56,592 nt of DNA, from contig JANYHV010000354.1 in the NCBI GenBank assembly GCA_025362195.1, positions 1-56,592 on the forward strand, in the 5' to 3' direction. Positions 37,827-46,527 of this stretch are shown here, piece by piece (position 1 is the stretch's first letter; each line of letters starts with the position of its first letter). The position numbers and the translations under genes were made by a program. The notes below the pieces were generated by a model that was given only the letters and a program-made list of their open reading frames with translations, had not been told where the DNA came from and did not search any database. The stretch is from Fimbriiglobus sp. (GTDB lineage Bacteria > Planctomycetota > Planctomycetia > Gemmatales > Gemmataceae).

Positions 37827-39134
37827 ATGCCCGGATTCGACACGCTGTTCTCGCGCCGTTCCGCGCTGCAACTCGCCACGGCCGCGACCGCCTCCGGGTG
37901 GTTGGGCGCGCTGGCCCGGGCGGCCGCCCCGGACCCGGCCCGCAAGCGGGCGTGCATCCTGCTCTGGATGTCCGGCGGGCCGGCGACGATCGACCTGTGG
38001 GACTTGAAGCCCGGCCACGCCAACGGCGGCCCGTCGAAGGAACTCGCCACCGCCGCGCCCGGCTTGCACATCACCGAACACCTGCCCAAACTCGCCGCGC
38101 ACGGCAAGAGCCTCGCCGTGCTGCGCGGCATGTCCACGAAGGAGGGCGACCACGGCCGGGCGACCTACCTGATGCGCACCGGCACGCTGCCGCAGGGGGC
38201 CATCGAGTTCCCGACCCTCGGTGCCCTGGCCGCCAAGGAACTCGAGAACCCGGCGGTCGATCTGCCGCCGTTCGTGAGCGTCGCCCCGCAGCGGGTCTTC
38301 TCGCAGGCGGCGTTCAGTTCGGGCTTCCTCGGGCCGAAGTACGCCCCGCTGATCGTCGCCGACGGCCAGGCGGCGCGGGCCGGCGGGGACGTGGACGCGC
38401 TCTTGAAGGTGCAGAACCTCGACCGGCCGGCGGGCGTCACCGGCCCCCGCGCGGACACCCGACTCGCCCTGATGCGCGACCTCGAACGCGGCTTCGCCGA
38501 CAGCCGGCCGGGGGCGACCGTCGAGAGCCACAAGAGCGCCTACGAGGCGGCCGTGCGGCTGATGAACCCGAAGACGGCCAAGGCCTTCGACCTGACCGAG
38601 GAGAAGGCCGAACTCCGCGACCGGTACGGCCGCAACCTGTTCGGCCAGGGCTGTTTGTTGGCCCGCCGGCTGGTCGAGCGCGGCGTGCCGTTCGTCGAAG
38701 TCACCCTCGACGGGTGGGACACGCACGGCCAGAACTTCGACGCGGTCAAGGGCCTGTGCGGCGTGCTGGACCCGGCCTGGGCGACCCTGATGACCGACCT
38801 GACCGAGCGCGGCCTTCTCGAAACGACGACCGTGATCTGGATGGGCGAGTTCGGCCGCACGCCGAAGATCAACGCCCAGAAGGGCCGCGACCACTTCGCC
38901 GAGGCCTGGTCCACGGTCCTCGCCGGCGGCGGCATTAAGGGCGGCCAGGCCGTGGGCTCGACGAGCAAAGACGGCACCAAGGTCGAGGACCGGCCGACGA
39001 CCGTGCCCGACCTGCTCGCTACCCTGTGCAAGGCCCTCGGCATCGACCCGGCCAAGCAGAACCTGTCCAACGTCAACCGGCCGATCCGCATCGTGGACGC
39101 GACCGCCAAGCCGGTGACCGAGGTCCTGTCGTGA
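37827..39134 (+). CDS. DUF1501 family protein with Tat-type signal, 435 aa
   Basis: The N-terminus has a twin-arginine-like signal (FSRRSALQLATAATASGWLG) for export of a folded protein. The DUF1501 core is clear: ACILLWMSGGPATIDLWDLK near the start, later a typical TRGLLETTT-type block (ERGLLETTTVIWMGEFGRTP) and GRDHFAEAWSTVLAGGGIKG. The fold is related to sulfatase/alkaline-phosphatase-type hydrolases, and the GRDH and WMGEFGRTP motifs are shared with characterised relatives only in outline, so no reaction is assigned. Partnership with DUF1549/DUF1553 proteins is a near-constant gene-neighbour in planctomycetes. GAAGGGA lies 8 nt before the ATG. Its TGA overlaps the GTG start of the EF-hand gene (GTGA). 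Confidence 0.93.
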   Translation: MPGFDTLFSRRSALQLATAATASGWLGALARAAAPDPARKRACILLWMSGGPATIDLWDLKPGHANGGPSKELATAAPGLHITEHLPKLAAHGKSLAVLRGMSTKEGDHGRATYLMRTGTLPQGAIEFPTLGALAAKELENPAVDLPPFVSVAPQRVFSQAAFSSGFLGPKYAPLIVADGQAARAGGDVDALLKVQNLDRPAGVTGPRADTRLALMRDLERGFADSRPGATVESHKSAYEAAVRLMNPKTAKAFDLTEEKAELRDRYGRNLFGQGCLLARRLVERGVPFVEVTLDGWDTHGQNFDAVKGLCGVLDPAWATLMTDLTERGLLETTTVIWMGEFGRTPKINAQKGRDHFAEAWSTVLAGGGIKGGQAVGSTSKDGTKVEDRPTTVPDLLATLCKALGIDPAKQNLSNVNRPIRIVDATAKPVTEVLS

Positions 39135-40594
39135 GGCACGCCGTCGCCGCTCTCCTGCTGCTGACCCCGGCGGCACCCGCGGCCGACCTGCTGATCGACT
39201 TCGCGCCGGGCGGGCCGAGGGTCGTCCGCGTCGAAGCGACCCTCGACGGCAAGCCGGCCGATGCGCTCTGGGAGGCGGCGGTGGACGACCTGTTCAAGGT
39301 CTTCGACGCGAACGCCGACGGCAAGCTCGACAAGGCCGAGCGCGAGCGACTCGGATCACCGGTCGCGCCGCGCCGGGGCACCGTCGTCGCGGAGCGTCCG
39401 CACACCGAAATCGGCTTCTTCGGCAAACTCGGCTTCGACGCCAAGGCCGAATCGATCGACCGCGCCGGGTTCTCCGCCGCGCTCAAGACCGCCGGGTTCG
39501 GCCCGGTCACGATCACGACGCAGTCCGGCCGGCCGGAGAACTCCGCGCTGACGGCGGCCCTCTTCAAGCACCTCGACGGCGACGGCGACGGCAAGCTCTC
39601 CCCGGCGGAGTTGAAGACCGCCCGCACGGCCCTGGCCGTACACGATGTCAATGAGGACGAGTGGCTGACCGTCCCCGAACTCCTCGGCCGCGCAGTCAGT
39701 GGCGGGCAGCCGAATCAGGTTCAGGGCCGCCCGTCGAACAACACAGCCACGGTCGCACCGGACTGGCTCATACTTCAAGGCGACGAGGCGGCGGCCGTGA
39801 AAGCGCTGTTACTGCGAGGCGGCGCGAAGGCGACGACGCTGACCGCGAAAGACCTGGCAATGCCCGAAGCCGCGTTCAAGAAACTCGACGCCGACGGCGA
39901 CGGTAAACTCGACGCGACGGAGTTGGCCACGTGGCTGCGGCAGCCGCCAGCGTTGACGATCGCAATCGCTCTGAGCAGTCAGGCCGGCAAAAGTCGTGTG
40001 ACCCCGCACGACCGATCGCCCATGCCCGACGGCCGGCAGGTGACGTTCGAGGGCGAGAGCGGGGCGGTCGGCTTCCCGCAGCAACGTGACGCCTTGGTCC
40101 AAGCGTTTTTGACGCCGAGCGCTTCAAGAGATGTCGACCCGGCCACGGCCAACGGTGACGCCGGCAAGCTCGACAAGGAGCGGGGCGCGGCGTTCGCGGC
40201 GGGCTACCAGAAATTCGCGGCCTGCCGGGTGACCGTCGGGTTGACCGACCGCGGCCGGTCGCTGTTCGACTGGCTCGACACCGACGACAACGGCCGGCTC
40301 TCGCCCCGCGAGTTGAACGCGGCTGCCGATCTCGCGCAAGGCAAACCACTCACGCCGGACGGTGTCCCGCGACAGGTCCGCTACCGCATCCACTGCTCGA
40401 ACCAACCGCTTGCGGTGTCGTCCGGGGACGGAGTGACCAAACCCGGTGACGCCCCGGCGTGGTTCGGCCGCATGGACCGCAACGGCGACGGGGACGTGTC
40501 GCTCAAGGAGTTCCTCGGCCCGCTCGACCTCTTCCGCAAGCTCGACGCCGACGGCGACGGGTTGATCTCCGCCGCCGAAGCCCGGAAGCGTTGA
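39131..40594 (+). CDS. Secreted EF-hand calcium-binding protein, about six EF hands, 487 aa
   Basis: A GTG start at 39131 overlaps the DUF1501 stop by 4 nt and opens a signal peptide (VRHAVAALLLLTPAAPAA). Canonical EF-hand loops follow: DANADGKLDKAE, DGDGDGKLSPAE, DADGDGKLDATE, DTDDNGRLSPRE, DRNGDGDVSLKE and DADGDGLISAAE, spread over the whole protein. The linkers resemble planctomycete EF-hand proteins annotated alongside DUF1501 partners. Calcium binding is expected from the intact loops. Translational coupling to DUF1501 suggests a shared extracytoplasmic role, perhaps as a calcium-dependent partner. No other catalytic motif was recognised. The gene ends 2 bp before the convergent leucine-rich-repeat gene. 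Confidence 0.9.
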   Translation: MRHAVAALLLLTPAAPAADLLIDFAPGGPRVVRVEATLDGKPADALWEAAVDDLFKVFDANADGKLDKAERERLGSPVAPRRGTVVAERPHTEIGFFGKLGFDAKAESIDRAGFSAALKTAGFGPVTITTQSGRPENSALTAALFKHLDGDGDGKLSPAELKTARTALAVHDVNEDEWLTVPELLGRAVSGGQPNQVQGRPSNNTATVAPDWLILQGDEAAAVKALLLRGGAKATTLTAKDLAMPEAAFKKLDADGDGKLDATELATWLRQPPALTIAIALSSQAGKSRVTPHDRSPMPDGRQVTFEGESGAVGFPQQRDALVQAFLTPSASRDVDPATANGDAGKLDKERGAAFAAGYQKFAACRVTVGLTDRGRSLFDWLDTDDNGRLSPRELNAAADLAQGKPLTPDGVPRQVRYRIHCSNQPLAVSSGDGVTKPGDAPAWFGRMDRNGDGDVSLKEFLGPLDLFRKLDADGDGLISAAEARKR

Positions 40595-40596
40595 GC

Positions 40597-41322
40597 CTAC
40601 TGGAGCAGCTTGCGGCCGGGCACTTTCGCCTTCCACTCGCGGCCGACCTTCGCCGGCACCTTCGTCCCGCGCAGGTCGAGTTCCATCAGCGCCGCCATCG
40701 GCTCGATGTGTTCCTTGAACCCCGCCTCCGTGACCGCCGTGCGGGCCAACCCCAACTTGGCGAGCTTGTCCGAACCTTCGACGGCGTGCAGGCCCTCGTC
40801 GGTGACCTGCGTGTCGGACAGGTCGAGTTCGCGCAACTCGGTCATGCCATGCAGGGCCTCCACGTCGTCGTCGGTCACGTCCTTGTTGGCCCACTGAATG
40901 ACGGCCCACTTCTTCGACTTGCCCAGCTTGGCGTACTCCTCGCGCTTCGCCCCGGTCAGCGTGATGCGTTGCTCCGTGCCGCCGGCCGACGGGTCGGCGG
41001 GGTCGCCCGGCACCTGCACCCGTTGCTCGGCGGCCGTAACTTGCAGTTCGTTCAACTTCTTGGCGACCAGGACCGCGGGGACCATCATCAGGACGGCGGC
41101 GGCGATGGCCAGGAGCGTCGGTGCCCAGGCCTTTTTGAAGTGGACGATCAGGAAGGCGAAGTGCGCGAACCCGCAGCCGAGGAGCATGGCCACGCCCCAC
41201 AGGACGTGCTGGCGGAAGCCGACGACGAGGAACCAGATCGTCGAGACGACGGCCAGGACCGCGCCGATTCCGAACAGGACGAGCATGACGGGGTCGACGT
41301 CTTGGAACAGTTGCTGCTGCAT
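40597..41322 (-). CDS. Membrane protein with C-terminal leucine-rich repeats, 241 aa
   Basis: Three or so membrane helices occupy the first 85 residues (MLVLFGIGAVLAVVSTIWFL, then LWGVAMLLGCGFAHFAFLIV, then TLLAIAAAVLMMVPAVLVA). After a spacer, a short leucine-rich-repeat domain follows, with units such as LRELDLSDTQVTDEGLHAV and LMELDLRGTKVP. Planctomycete genomes encode many such proteins; the repeats probably bind a protein partner. I cannot name that partner. The ATG at 41322 opens the first helix. The gene is divergent from the PQQ-propeller gene across 107 bp and nearly abuts the convergent EF-hand gene. Confidence 0.75.
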   Translation of the reverse strand: MQQQLFQDVDPVMLVLFGIGAVLAVVSTIWFLVVGFRQHVLWGVAMLLGCGFAHFAFLIVHFKKAWAPTLLAIAAAVLMMVPAVLVAKKLNELQVTAAEQRVQVPGDPADPSAGGTEQRITLTGAKREEYAKLGKSKKWAVIQWANKDVTDDDVEALHGMTELRELDLSDTQVTDEGLHAVEGSDKLAKLGLARTAVTEAGFKEHIEPMAALMELDLRGTKVPAKVGREWKAKVPGRKLLQ

Positions 41323-41429
41323 CGGTCGGCTCCGGGGATTTTCGTCGGACGTTGGGCAGTATACCGGTCGGCGGGGCGGGCTGTGTTAAGATTGACGGGC
41401 GACCCCTCCCAGTGCCCGAGACCCCGACG

Positions 41430-43865
41430 ATGCCAACCCTCCGCCTCGCCGCCGCCCTACTGCTGCTCACGCCCGCCCTGACGCTGGCTGCGATCAAGAA
41501 GCCACTGCCGCTCAAGGACGTGATCGCCCAGGAGGAGGTGATCGTCCTGGCCACCGTCGAGACCGCCGACCCGGCCAAGCCGTCGCTGATCTTGAAGGTG
41601 ACGGAGCACTTGAAGGGCAAGCCGCCGGCCGACCGGGTCGCCGTCAACATGACCGGCGACAGCGAGGCGGTGAAGCTGAAGCAAGTGCCCGAGTTAATGG
41701 CCCGGTTGACGGCGGGCCGCACGGTCGTGCTGTTCGTGTCGAAGCAGGAGGCGACGTACACCGCCTTCGGGTTCTGCGAGGGGACGTGGTTCCAACTCCA
41801 GGGGACGCAGGACGGGGCGGCCGTCCGCTGGGCACTCTTACACGCCGAGCCGTACCTGCGGCGGACCTTCGCGGGCACGACGGCCGGCCTCGTCGAAGTC
41901 GTCGCCGGCAAGACGGCCGCCCCGGCGTGGAACGAGAAGGAGCCGCCCGGGTACGGCCCAAAACCCGACCCCGTGGAGCCGAAGAAGTGCGCGGCGGACG
42001 CCACCGGCCCGGCACTGTTCGCGGTCATCCCGTCGTTCGTGCTGCTCGGCCCGCTGGCGTTGCTGGCGGCGATCTTCCCCGGCGTCGCCGTGCGGCTGGC
42101 GGTCGTCATGACCCGCTGGCGGGCTCTGCTCGCCACGGCCAGTTCGACGAGCACGATCGCGCTCGCCGACTACTGGCTGCGGGACGCCGGCCGGCTCACC
42201 GGGTCGCGCTTCACGACGCCGGCGGCGGTGGCCGTGTTGCTGGTCGCGGTCACGCTGGCAGGGGCTGTCTGGTCGGCCCGCCGCTACCGCCGCTTGGCGG
42301 CCGACGAGCCGGGCGCGACCGCGCCGCCGTCGGGCCGGGCGCTGCGAGTGCTTGCCGGGGTCGCCTCCGTTGCCGGGCTGGCACTCGTCGCCTTCGGGGC
42401 CTACGCCGGGTGGGGCGAACTCGTCGTGTCGCCGTGGCGTGAGTTCACGGCGGTCGGCGTCGGGTTGGCCGCGGCGACGTTGTACGCCGGCTACCGCACC
42501 CTCACGCAGGTCGGCACGCCGGGGGTCCAATTGAGCGCGTCGCCCGAGACCGTGGCCCTCGGGGCGATGGCGATTTTCGGCGGCGCGCTCGTGCTCCAGT
42601 CGTCGGTACCGGCCCCCGCCGCCCTGGGCGAAGCGGTCGTCGGCGAGCGGGGCGCGGCGGCCAAGGTCGCCTTCGGCGGCGCGAAAATCTTGTGGGAGAC
42701 GGCCGAGGCGCACGAGGTGCTTTCGGGCGTCACCGTGGTCGGCGACCGGCTCTACTTCGGCACCGCCAAGGCGACCGGCTTCCGCCAGTCCGGGGCCGTG
42801 TACGCCATCGAAGCGACCACCGGCCGGGAGGTCTGGAAGTTCACCGACGGCGGGCAGTTGAAGCCGGTCTTCGCCCGGCCGACGGTCCACGCCGGCGTCC
42901 TCTTCAGCGGCGAAGGCCTGCACAGCGACAACTTCCGCCGGCTGTTCGCCCTGGACGCAACGACGGGGAAACCGGCCTGGCCGAAGCCGTTCGAGACGAC
43001 GAGCCACACCGAAGGCGGAGCGGTCGTGGCCGGCGGCGCGGTCATCTTCCCCGCCGGCGACGACGGGGTGTACGCCGTCGATGCGACGACCGGGGCCGAG
43101 CGCTGGCACCTCGAAGGCGGCATGGCGACGAAACTGCACGTCGATACCGACCCGGCCCTGAGCGGCGACCGCCTCTTCGTCGGCAGCGGTTACCGCACGC
43201 GGTGCCTGCTCGCCGTCAACGCCCTGACCGGGAAAGAACTCTGGCGGACGCCCGCGCCGCACCGGTCGTTCGGGGCACCCCTGGTGTGCGGCGGGCTGGT
43301 CGTGTTCGGCCTCGGCACCGGCAACCTGACGGACGATTTGACCAACGAACCCGACGAGGGATTGCCGCCGGAGGAAACCCCGGGCGGCGCGATCGTCGCC
43401 TGTGACGCGGCCACGGGCAAACTCGCCTGGCAGTTCGACGCGCCGAAGTCCGTCCACACGCCGTTAACGGCCGACCGCCGCACGGTGTACGCGACGAGCC
43501 GGGACGGGACCCTGTACGCGCTGGACCGGGCCACGGGCAAGCTCCGCTGGCAGCGCCGGTGCGGGGCGAGTTTCACGGCCGGGCCGGTCGTCGCGGCTTA
43601 CGCCGGCGGGGCGTTGCCGCTGGCCGTGTACGCGGTCACGACCGCCGGCGTGGCCGTCGCCCTAGACCCGGCCGACGGCGGCCTGTACTGGACGCGCGAC
43701 CTGGGCCTCGACACCGGCCGCGAGGTCCAGGTCTTCTCGACGCCGACTCTCACGCTCTCGGGCGAAACCCGCCGACTCGTCTTCGGCGCGATGCTGACGC
43801 ACCCGACGACACGCGCCAAGAGTGCGGCCGTGATCGCCCTCGACGACGTACTGGCTGATCCCTGA
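41430..43865 (+). CDS. Membrane protein with a C-terminal PQQ-type beta-propeller, 811 aa
   Basis: A signal peptide (MPTLRLAAALLLLTPALTLA) and a small N-terminal domain precede about five membrane helices (residues about 190-395). Residues of about 420-805 are PQQ-like propeller repeats: GAVYAIEATTGREVWKF, RRLFALDATTGKPAWPK, DDGVYAVDATTGAERWHL, LLAVNALTGKELWRT, IVACDAATGKLAWQF and LYALDRATGKLRWQ. The propeller could bind PQQ or serve as a BamB-like protein platform; no dehydrogenase active site was recognised. Fusion of a propeller to several membrane helices is the unusual point. The stop codon lies at the start of a truncated GGCGAGCC-family repeat. Start chosen at the ATG giving the signal peptide; its ribosome-binding site is weak. 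Confidence 0.8.
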   Translation: MPTLRLAAALLLLTPALTLAAIKKPLPLKDVIAQEEVIVLATVETADPAKPSLILKVTEHLKGKPPADRVAVNMTGDSEAVKLKQVPELMARLTAGRTVVLFVSKQEATYTAFGFCEGTWFQLQGTQDGAAVRWALLHAEPYLRRTFAGTTAGLVEVVAGKTAAPAWNEKEPPGYGPKPDPVEPKKCAADATGPALFAVIPSFVLLGPLALLAAIFPGVAVRLAVVMTRWRALLATASSTSTIALADYWLRDAGRLTGSRFTTPAAVAVLLVAVTLAGAVWSARRYRRLAADEPGATAPPSGRALRVLAGVASVAGLALVAFGAYAGWGELVVSPWREFTAVGVGLAAATLYAGYRTLTQVGTPGVQLSASPETVALGAMAIFGGALVLQSSVPAPAALGEAVVGERGAAAKVAFGGAKILWETAEAHEVLSGVTVVGDRLYFGTAKATGFRQSGAVYAIEATTGREVWKFTDGGQLKPVFARPTVHAGVLFSGEGLHSDNFRRLFALDATTGKPAWPKPFETTSHTEGGAVVAGGAVIFPAGDDGVYAVDATTGAERWHLEGGMATKLHVDTDPALSGDRLFVGSGYRTRCLLAVNALTGKELWRTPAPHRSFGAPLVCGGLVVFGLGTGNLTDDLTNEPDEGLPPEETPGGAIVACDAATGKLAWQFDAPKSVHTPLTADRRTVYATSRDGTLYALDRATGKLRWQRRCGASFTAGPVVAAYAGGALPLAVYAVTTAGVAVALDPADGGLYWTRDLGLDTGREVQVFSTPTLTLSGETRRLVFGAMLTHPTTRAKSAAVIALDDVLADP

Positions 43866-43880
43866 CGCTCTTGGCTCGCC
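43862..43880. repeat. Truncated half-copy of the GGCGAGCC repeat
   Basis: CTGACGCTCTTGGCTCGCC is the outer part of one arm of the GGCGAGCC family, with no inverted partner nearby. It overlaps the stop of the PQQ-propeller gene and contains a TTG codon in frame with the SPFH gene, which argues against that TTG as a start. Confidence 0.6.
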
Positions 43881-43918
43881 GGCGTACACTGACGACTCGT
43901 TCCTTGCGGAGTCCTTTC

Positions 43919-44857
43919 GTGCGCCGACTCGCCGTGTTCGCGCTGGTTCTTGTGCTCGCTTACCTGGCGACCGGCGTGGCGCAGGTCGGGCCGGAGGAGC
44001 GGGCCGTGGTGCGGCGGTTCGGGCGGGTCGTGGCGCGGCCGGGGCCGGGGCTGTGGGTCGGCCTGCCGTGGGGCGTCGACCGCGTCGAACGGGTGCCCGT
44101 CCGCACCGCCCGGCAACTCGAAGTCGGCTTCGCCCTGGACGCCGTCGAGGACGCCGGGGCCACCCCGCCGGGGCAATTCTTGAGCGGCGACGAGAACCTC
44201 GTCAACGTCCGCCTCGTGGTCGAGTACGCCATCGACGACCGCGACGGCGAACTCGAACACTACCTGGCGCACCGGGACCGCACCGACGCCGTGTTGACCC
44301 GCGTCGCCGAAACCCTGGCCGGCGAGTGGGTCGCTTCCCGTACCGTCGATGAAGCCCTGTTGACGGGCCGGGCCGCGCTCCCCGCCTGGCTGACGCCCCG
44401 ACTCACGGACCGCCTGGCCGGGCAGCGGTTGGGCGTGTTGGTGCAGCGCGTCAGCGTCGATTCGTTGACCGCACCCAACGAGGTCCGCGCCGCGTTCGAG
44501 GCGGTGAACCAGGCGCAGACGGCGATCTCGGTCCGCGAGAACGAGGCGCGGCTCGAAGGCGACCGGCGGGCGCGGGACGCCGAGGCGGTTCGCTTCAAGC
44601 TGCTGCAACAGGCGGCGGCGTACCGCACCGAGAAGGTCGCGCTGGCGTCGGCCGAGGCCGGGGCGTTCACGACCCGGCTCGACCAGTACCGGCGGCTGAA
44701 GGTGGCCAACCCGGACCTACTCGCCGCGATCTGGTGGGACGAGATGGGCCGCGTGCTGGTCGGCATGAAGGGCCGCGGGCGGGTCGATCTGCTCGACCAG
44801 TACCTCGGGGCCGGCGGGCTGGACGTGACGCAGTTTCTGCCGCCCAAGAAGAAGTGA
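43919..44857 (+). CDS. SPFH/band-7 protein, HflK-like, 312 aa
   Basis: A single N-terminal membrane anchor (LAVFALVLVLAYLATGVAQV) is followed by an SPFH domain starting GPEERAVVRRFGRVVARPGP and continuing with a stomatin-type segment (NLVNVRLVVEYAIDDRDGEL). A long Arg/Ala/Glu helical region follows. This matches the HflK half of the HflKC family, which forms rings around the FtsH protease and controls membrane-protein turnover, though no ftsH or hflC is in the window. GTG at 43919 is preferred because a GGAG box lies 8 nt before it; the frame extends upstream to a TTG within a repeat. The gene is 13 bp before the FHA-GAF kinase. Confidence 0.82.
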   Translation: MRRLAVFALVLVLAYLATGVAQVGPEERAVVRRFGRVVARPGPGLWVGLPWGVDRVERVPVRTARQLEVGFALDAVEDAGATPPGQFLSGDENLVNVRLVVEYAIDDRDGELEHYLAHRDRTDAVLTRVAETLAGEWVASRTVDEALLTGRAALPAWLTPRLTDRLAGQRLGVLVQRVSVDSLTAPNEVRAAFEAVNQAQTAISVRENEARLEGDRRARDAEAVRFKLLQQAAAYRTEKVALASAEAGAFTTRLDQYRRLKVANPDLLAAIWWDEMGRVLVGMKGRGRVDLLDQYLGAGGLDVTQFLPPKKK

Positions 44858-44870
44858 CCGGGGGCGAACC

Positions 44871-46523
44871 GTGGCGAAGTTGATCGTCCTCGCCGGGCCG
44901 GACGCCGGGGCGCAATTCCCGCTCGCCGACCCGCGCGTCACGGTCGGCCGGCACTCGTCGAACACGCTCCCGCTCCAGGACCACCGCGTCTCCCGCAAGC
45001 ACCTCGAACTGCGGACGACGGCGGCCGGCGGGCACCAACTCTTCGACTTGCAGAGCGGCAACGGGACCACCGTCAACGGCCGGCACGTCCAGGTCATCGA
45101 CCTCCGGCCCGGCGACCAGATCGCGCTCGGCGACACGGTCCTTCTGTACGCCATCGACGGCGGCGACGCGGCGTCGTCCGTGTCCCTCGGCCCGCCGCCC
45201 CCGGACGCGACCCGGCTGGTCCTGCAAAGCACCTCGGAGTACCCGTCGGCGATCGTCCGCCGGGTGACCGCCGACGCGGGCTGCCTGGCGTTCCGCCGGC
45301 CCGCCGCGGTGCCGAGCGAGTGGCACCGCGGCCGCCTGGCGAGCCTGGCCGTGATGTACGAAGCGTCCGCCGCCGTGAGCCGCATCGCCGACGTGGACGA
45401 ACTCCTCGCCCGCCTGCTCGACCTGATCTTGAAGACGACCGAAGCCGACCACGGGTGCGCGCTTTTGCTCGACCCGGAAAGTGGCGTCCTCGAGCCGCGG
45501 GCGATGACGAGCCGGGCCGGCGCGGCGGGCGGCGAGTTCGTCGTCAGCCGGACCATCGCCGACCACGTGTTGAAGTCCGGTGAAGGCGTCCTCGTCGGGG
45601 ACGCGGCGGGGGACGCCCGGTTCTCCGGCGGCGCGAGCGTCACCCGGCACCGCCTGCGCGAGGTGATTTGCGTGCCCCTGGCCGGCCGGCACGGCACCGT
45701 CGGCGTCATCTTCCTCGACACGACCGCCGACACGTTCGCCGCCGAGACCACCTTCACCGAGGACCACCTGACCCTCGCCGTGGCCGTAGCGCACCAGGCC
45801 GCGATCGCCGTCGAGGACGCCCGGCACTCCGCGCAACTGGTCCAAGCCGAGCGGCTCGCGGCCGTCGGCCAGACGATCGCGGCCATGTCCCACCACATCA
45901 AAAACATCATGCAGGGCGTCCGCTTCGGGTCCGACATGGTCCGCATGGGCCTGAACGACGACCGGGATTTGCTGGTCAAGGGCTGGCGGCTGGTCGAGAA
46001 GAACCAGGGCAAGATCGACGACCTCATCCTCGACATGCTCAGCTACTCGAAGGAGCGCGAGCCGGCCCTCGAACGGGTCGACCTGCTCGCGCTAGCGGCC
46101 GAGGTCATCGACATCGTCCGCGGCCGCGCCGAGCGGTCCGGCATCGCCGTCGAGTGGCAGCCGACGACGCTGCCCCTCATCACCTGCGACCCGGACGGCA
46201 TCCACCGCGCGCTACTCAACATCCTGTCGAACGCCGTGGACGCGCTGGGCGAAACCGACGACCCGCGGGTGGTCGTGACGACGGCGCTGGCCGACGGCTT
46301 CGCCGAACTCGTCGTCGCGGACAACGGCCCCGGCGTCCCGGCCGCGCGCGTCGCCGACCTGTTCAAGCCGTTCGTCAGCACCAAGGGGTCGCGCGGCACC
46401 GGCTTGGGCCTGCCGGTCAGCCGCAAGATTTTGCAGGAGCACGGCGGCGACGTGACCGTCGAGAGCGAACCGGGCCGCGGGGCGACCTTCCGCCTCCGCA
46501 TCCCCCATCTTTCCCAGGAGTAA
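44871..46523 (+). CDS. Soluble histidine kinase with FHA and GAF domains, 550 aa
   Basis: Residues 1-95 are an FHA domain with the phosphothreonine-binding G26-R27, S41-R42-x-H44 and NG pairs. A GAF domain spans about 165-325 (LLARLLDLILKTTEADHGCA onward). The kinase core follows: the H-box MSHHIKNIMQG, where H341 is in the phosphoacceptor place and the usual acidic neighbour is H342, then HRALLNILSNAVDALG (N box), VADNGPGVP (G1) and GTGLGLPVSRKILQEHGG (G2). There is no membrane helix, so it senses a cytosolic signal and may bind a phosphorylated partner through FHA. No response regulator is next door. A GTG start with GGGGGCG upstream is used. It begins 13 bp after the SPFH gene and is 4 bp from the PfpI-like gene. 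Confidence 0.9.
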   Translation: MAKLIVLAGPDAGAQFPLADPRVTVGRHSSNTLPLQDHRVSRKHLELRTTAAGGHQLFDLQSGNGTTVNGRHVQVIDLRPGDQIALGDTVLLYAIDGGDAASSVSLGPPPPDATRLVLQSTSEYPSAIVRRVTADAGCLAFRRPAAVPSEWHRGRLASLAVMYEASAAVSRIADVDELLARLLDLILKTTEADHGCALLLDPESGVLEPRAMTSRAGAAGGEFVVSRTIADHVLKSGEGVLVGDAAGDARFSGGASVTRHRLREVICVPLAGRHGTVGVIFLDTTADTFAAETTFTEDHLTLAVAVAHQAAIAVEDARHSAQLVQAERLAAVGQTIAAMSHHIKNIMQGVRFGSDMVRMGLNDDRDLLVKGWRLVEKNQGKIDDLILDMLSYSKEREPALERVDLLALAAEVIDIVRGRAERSGIAVEWQPTTLPLITCDPDGIHRALLNILSNAVDALGETDDPRVVVTTALADGFAELVVADNGPGVPAARVADLFKPFVSTKGSRGTGLGLPVSRKILQEHGGDVTVESEPGRGATFRLRIPHLSQE

Positions 46524-46527
46524 CGGC

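Noticed and set aside
43871-43918. TTG start for the SPFH protein
   Set aside because: The codon falls within a truncated repeat and lacks a ribosome-binding site, while the GTG at 43919 has GGAG 8 nt upstream.
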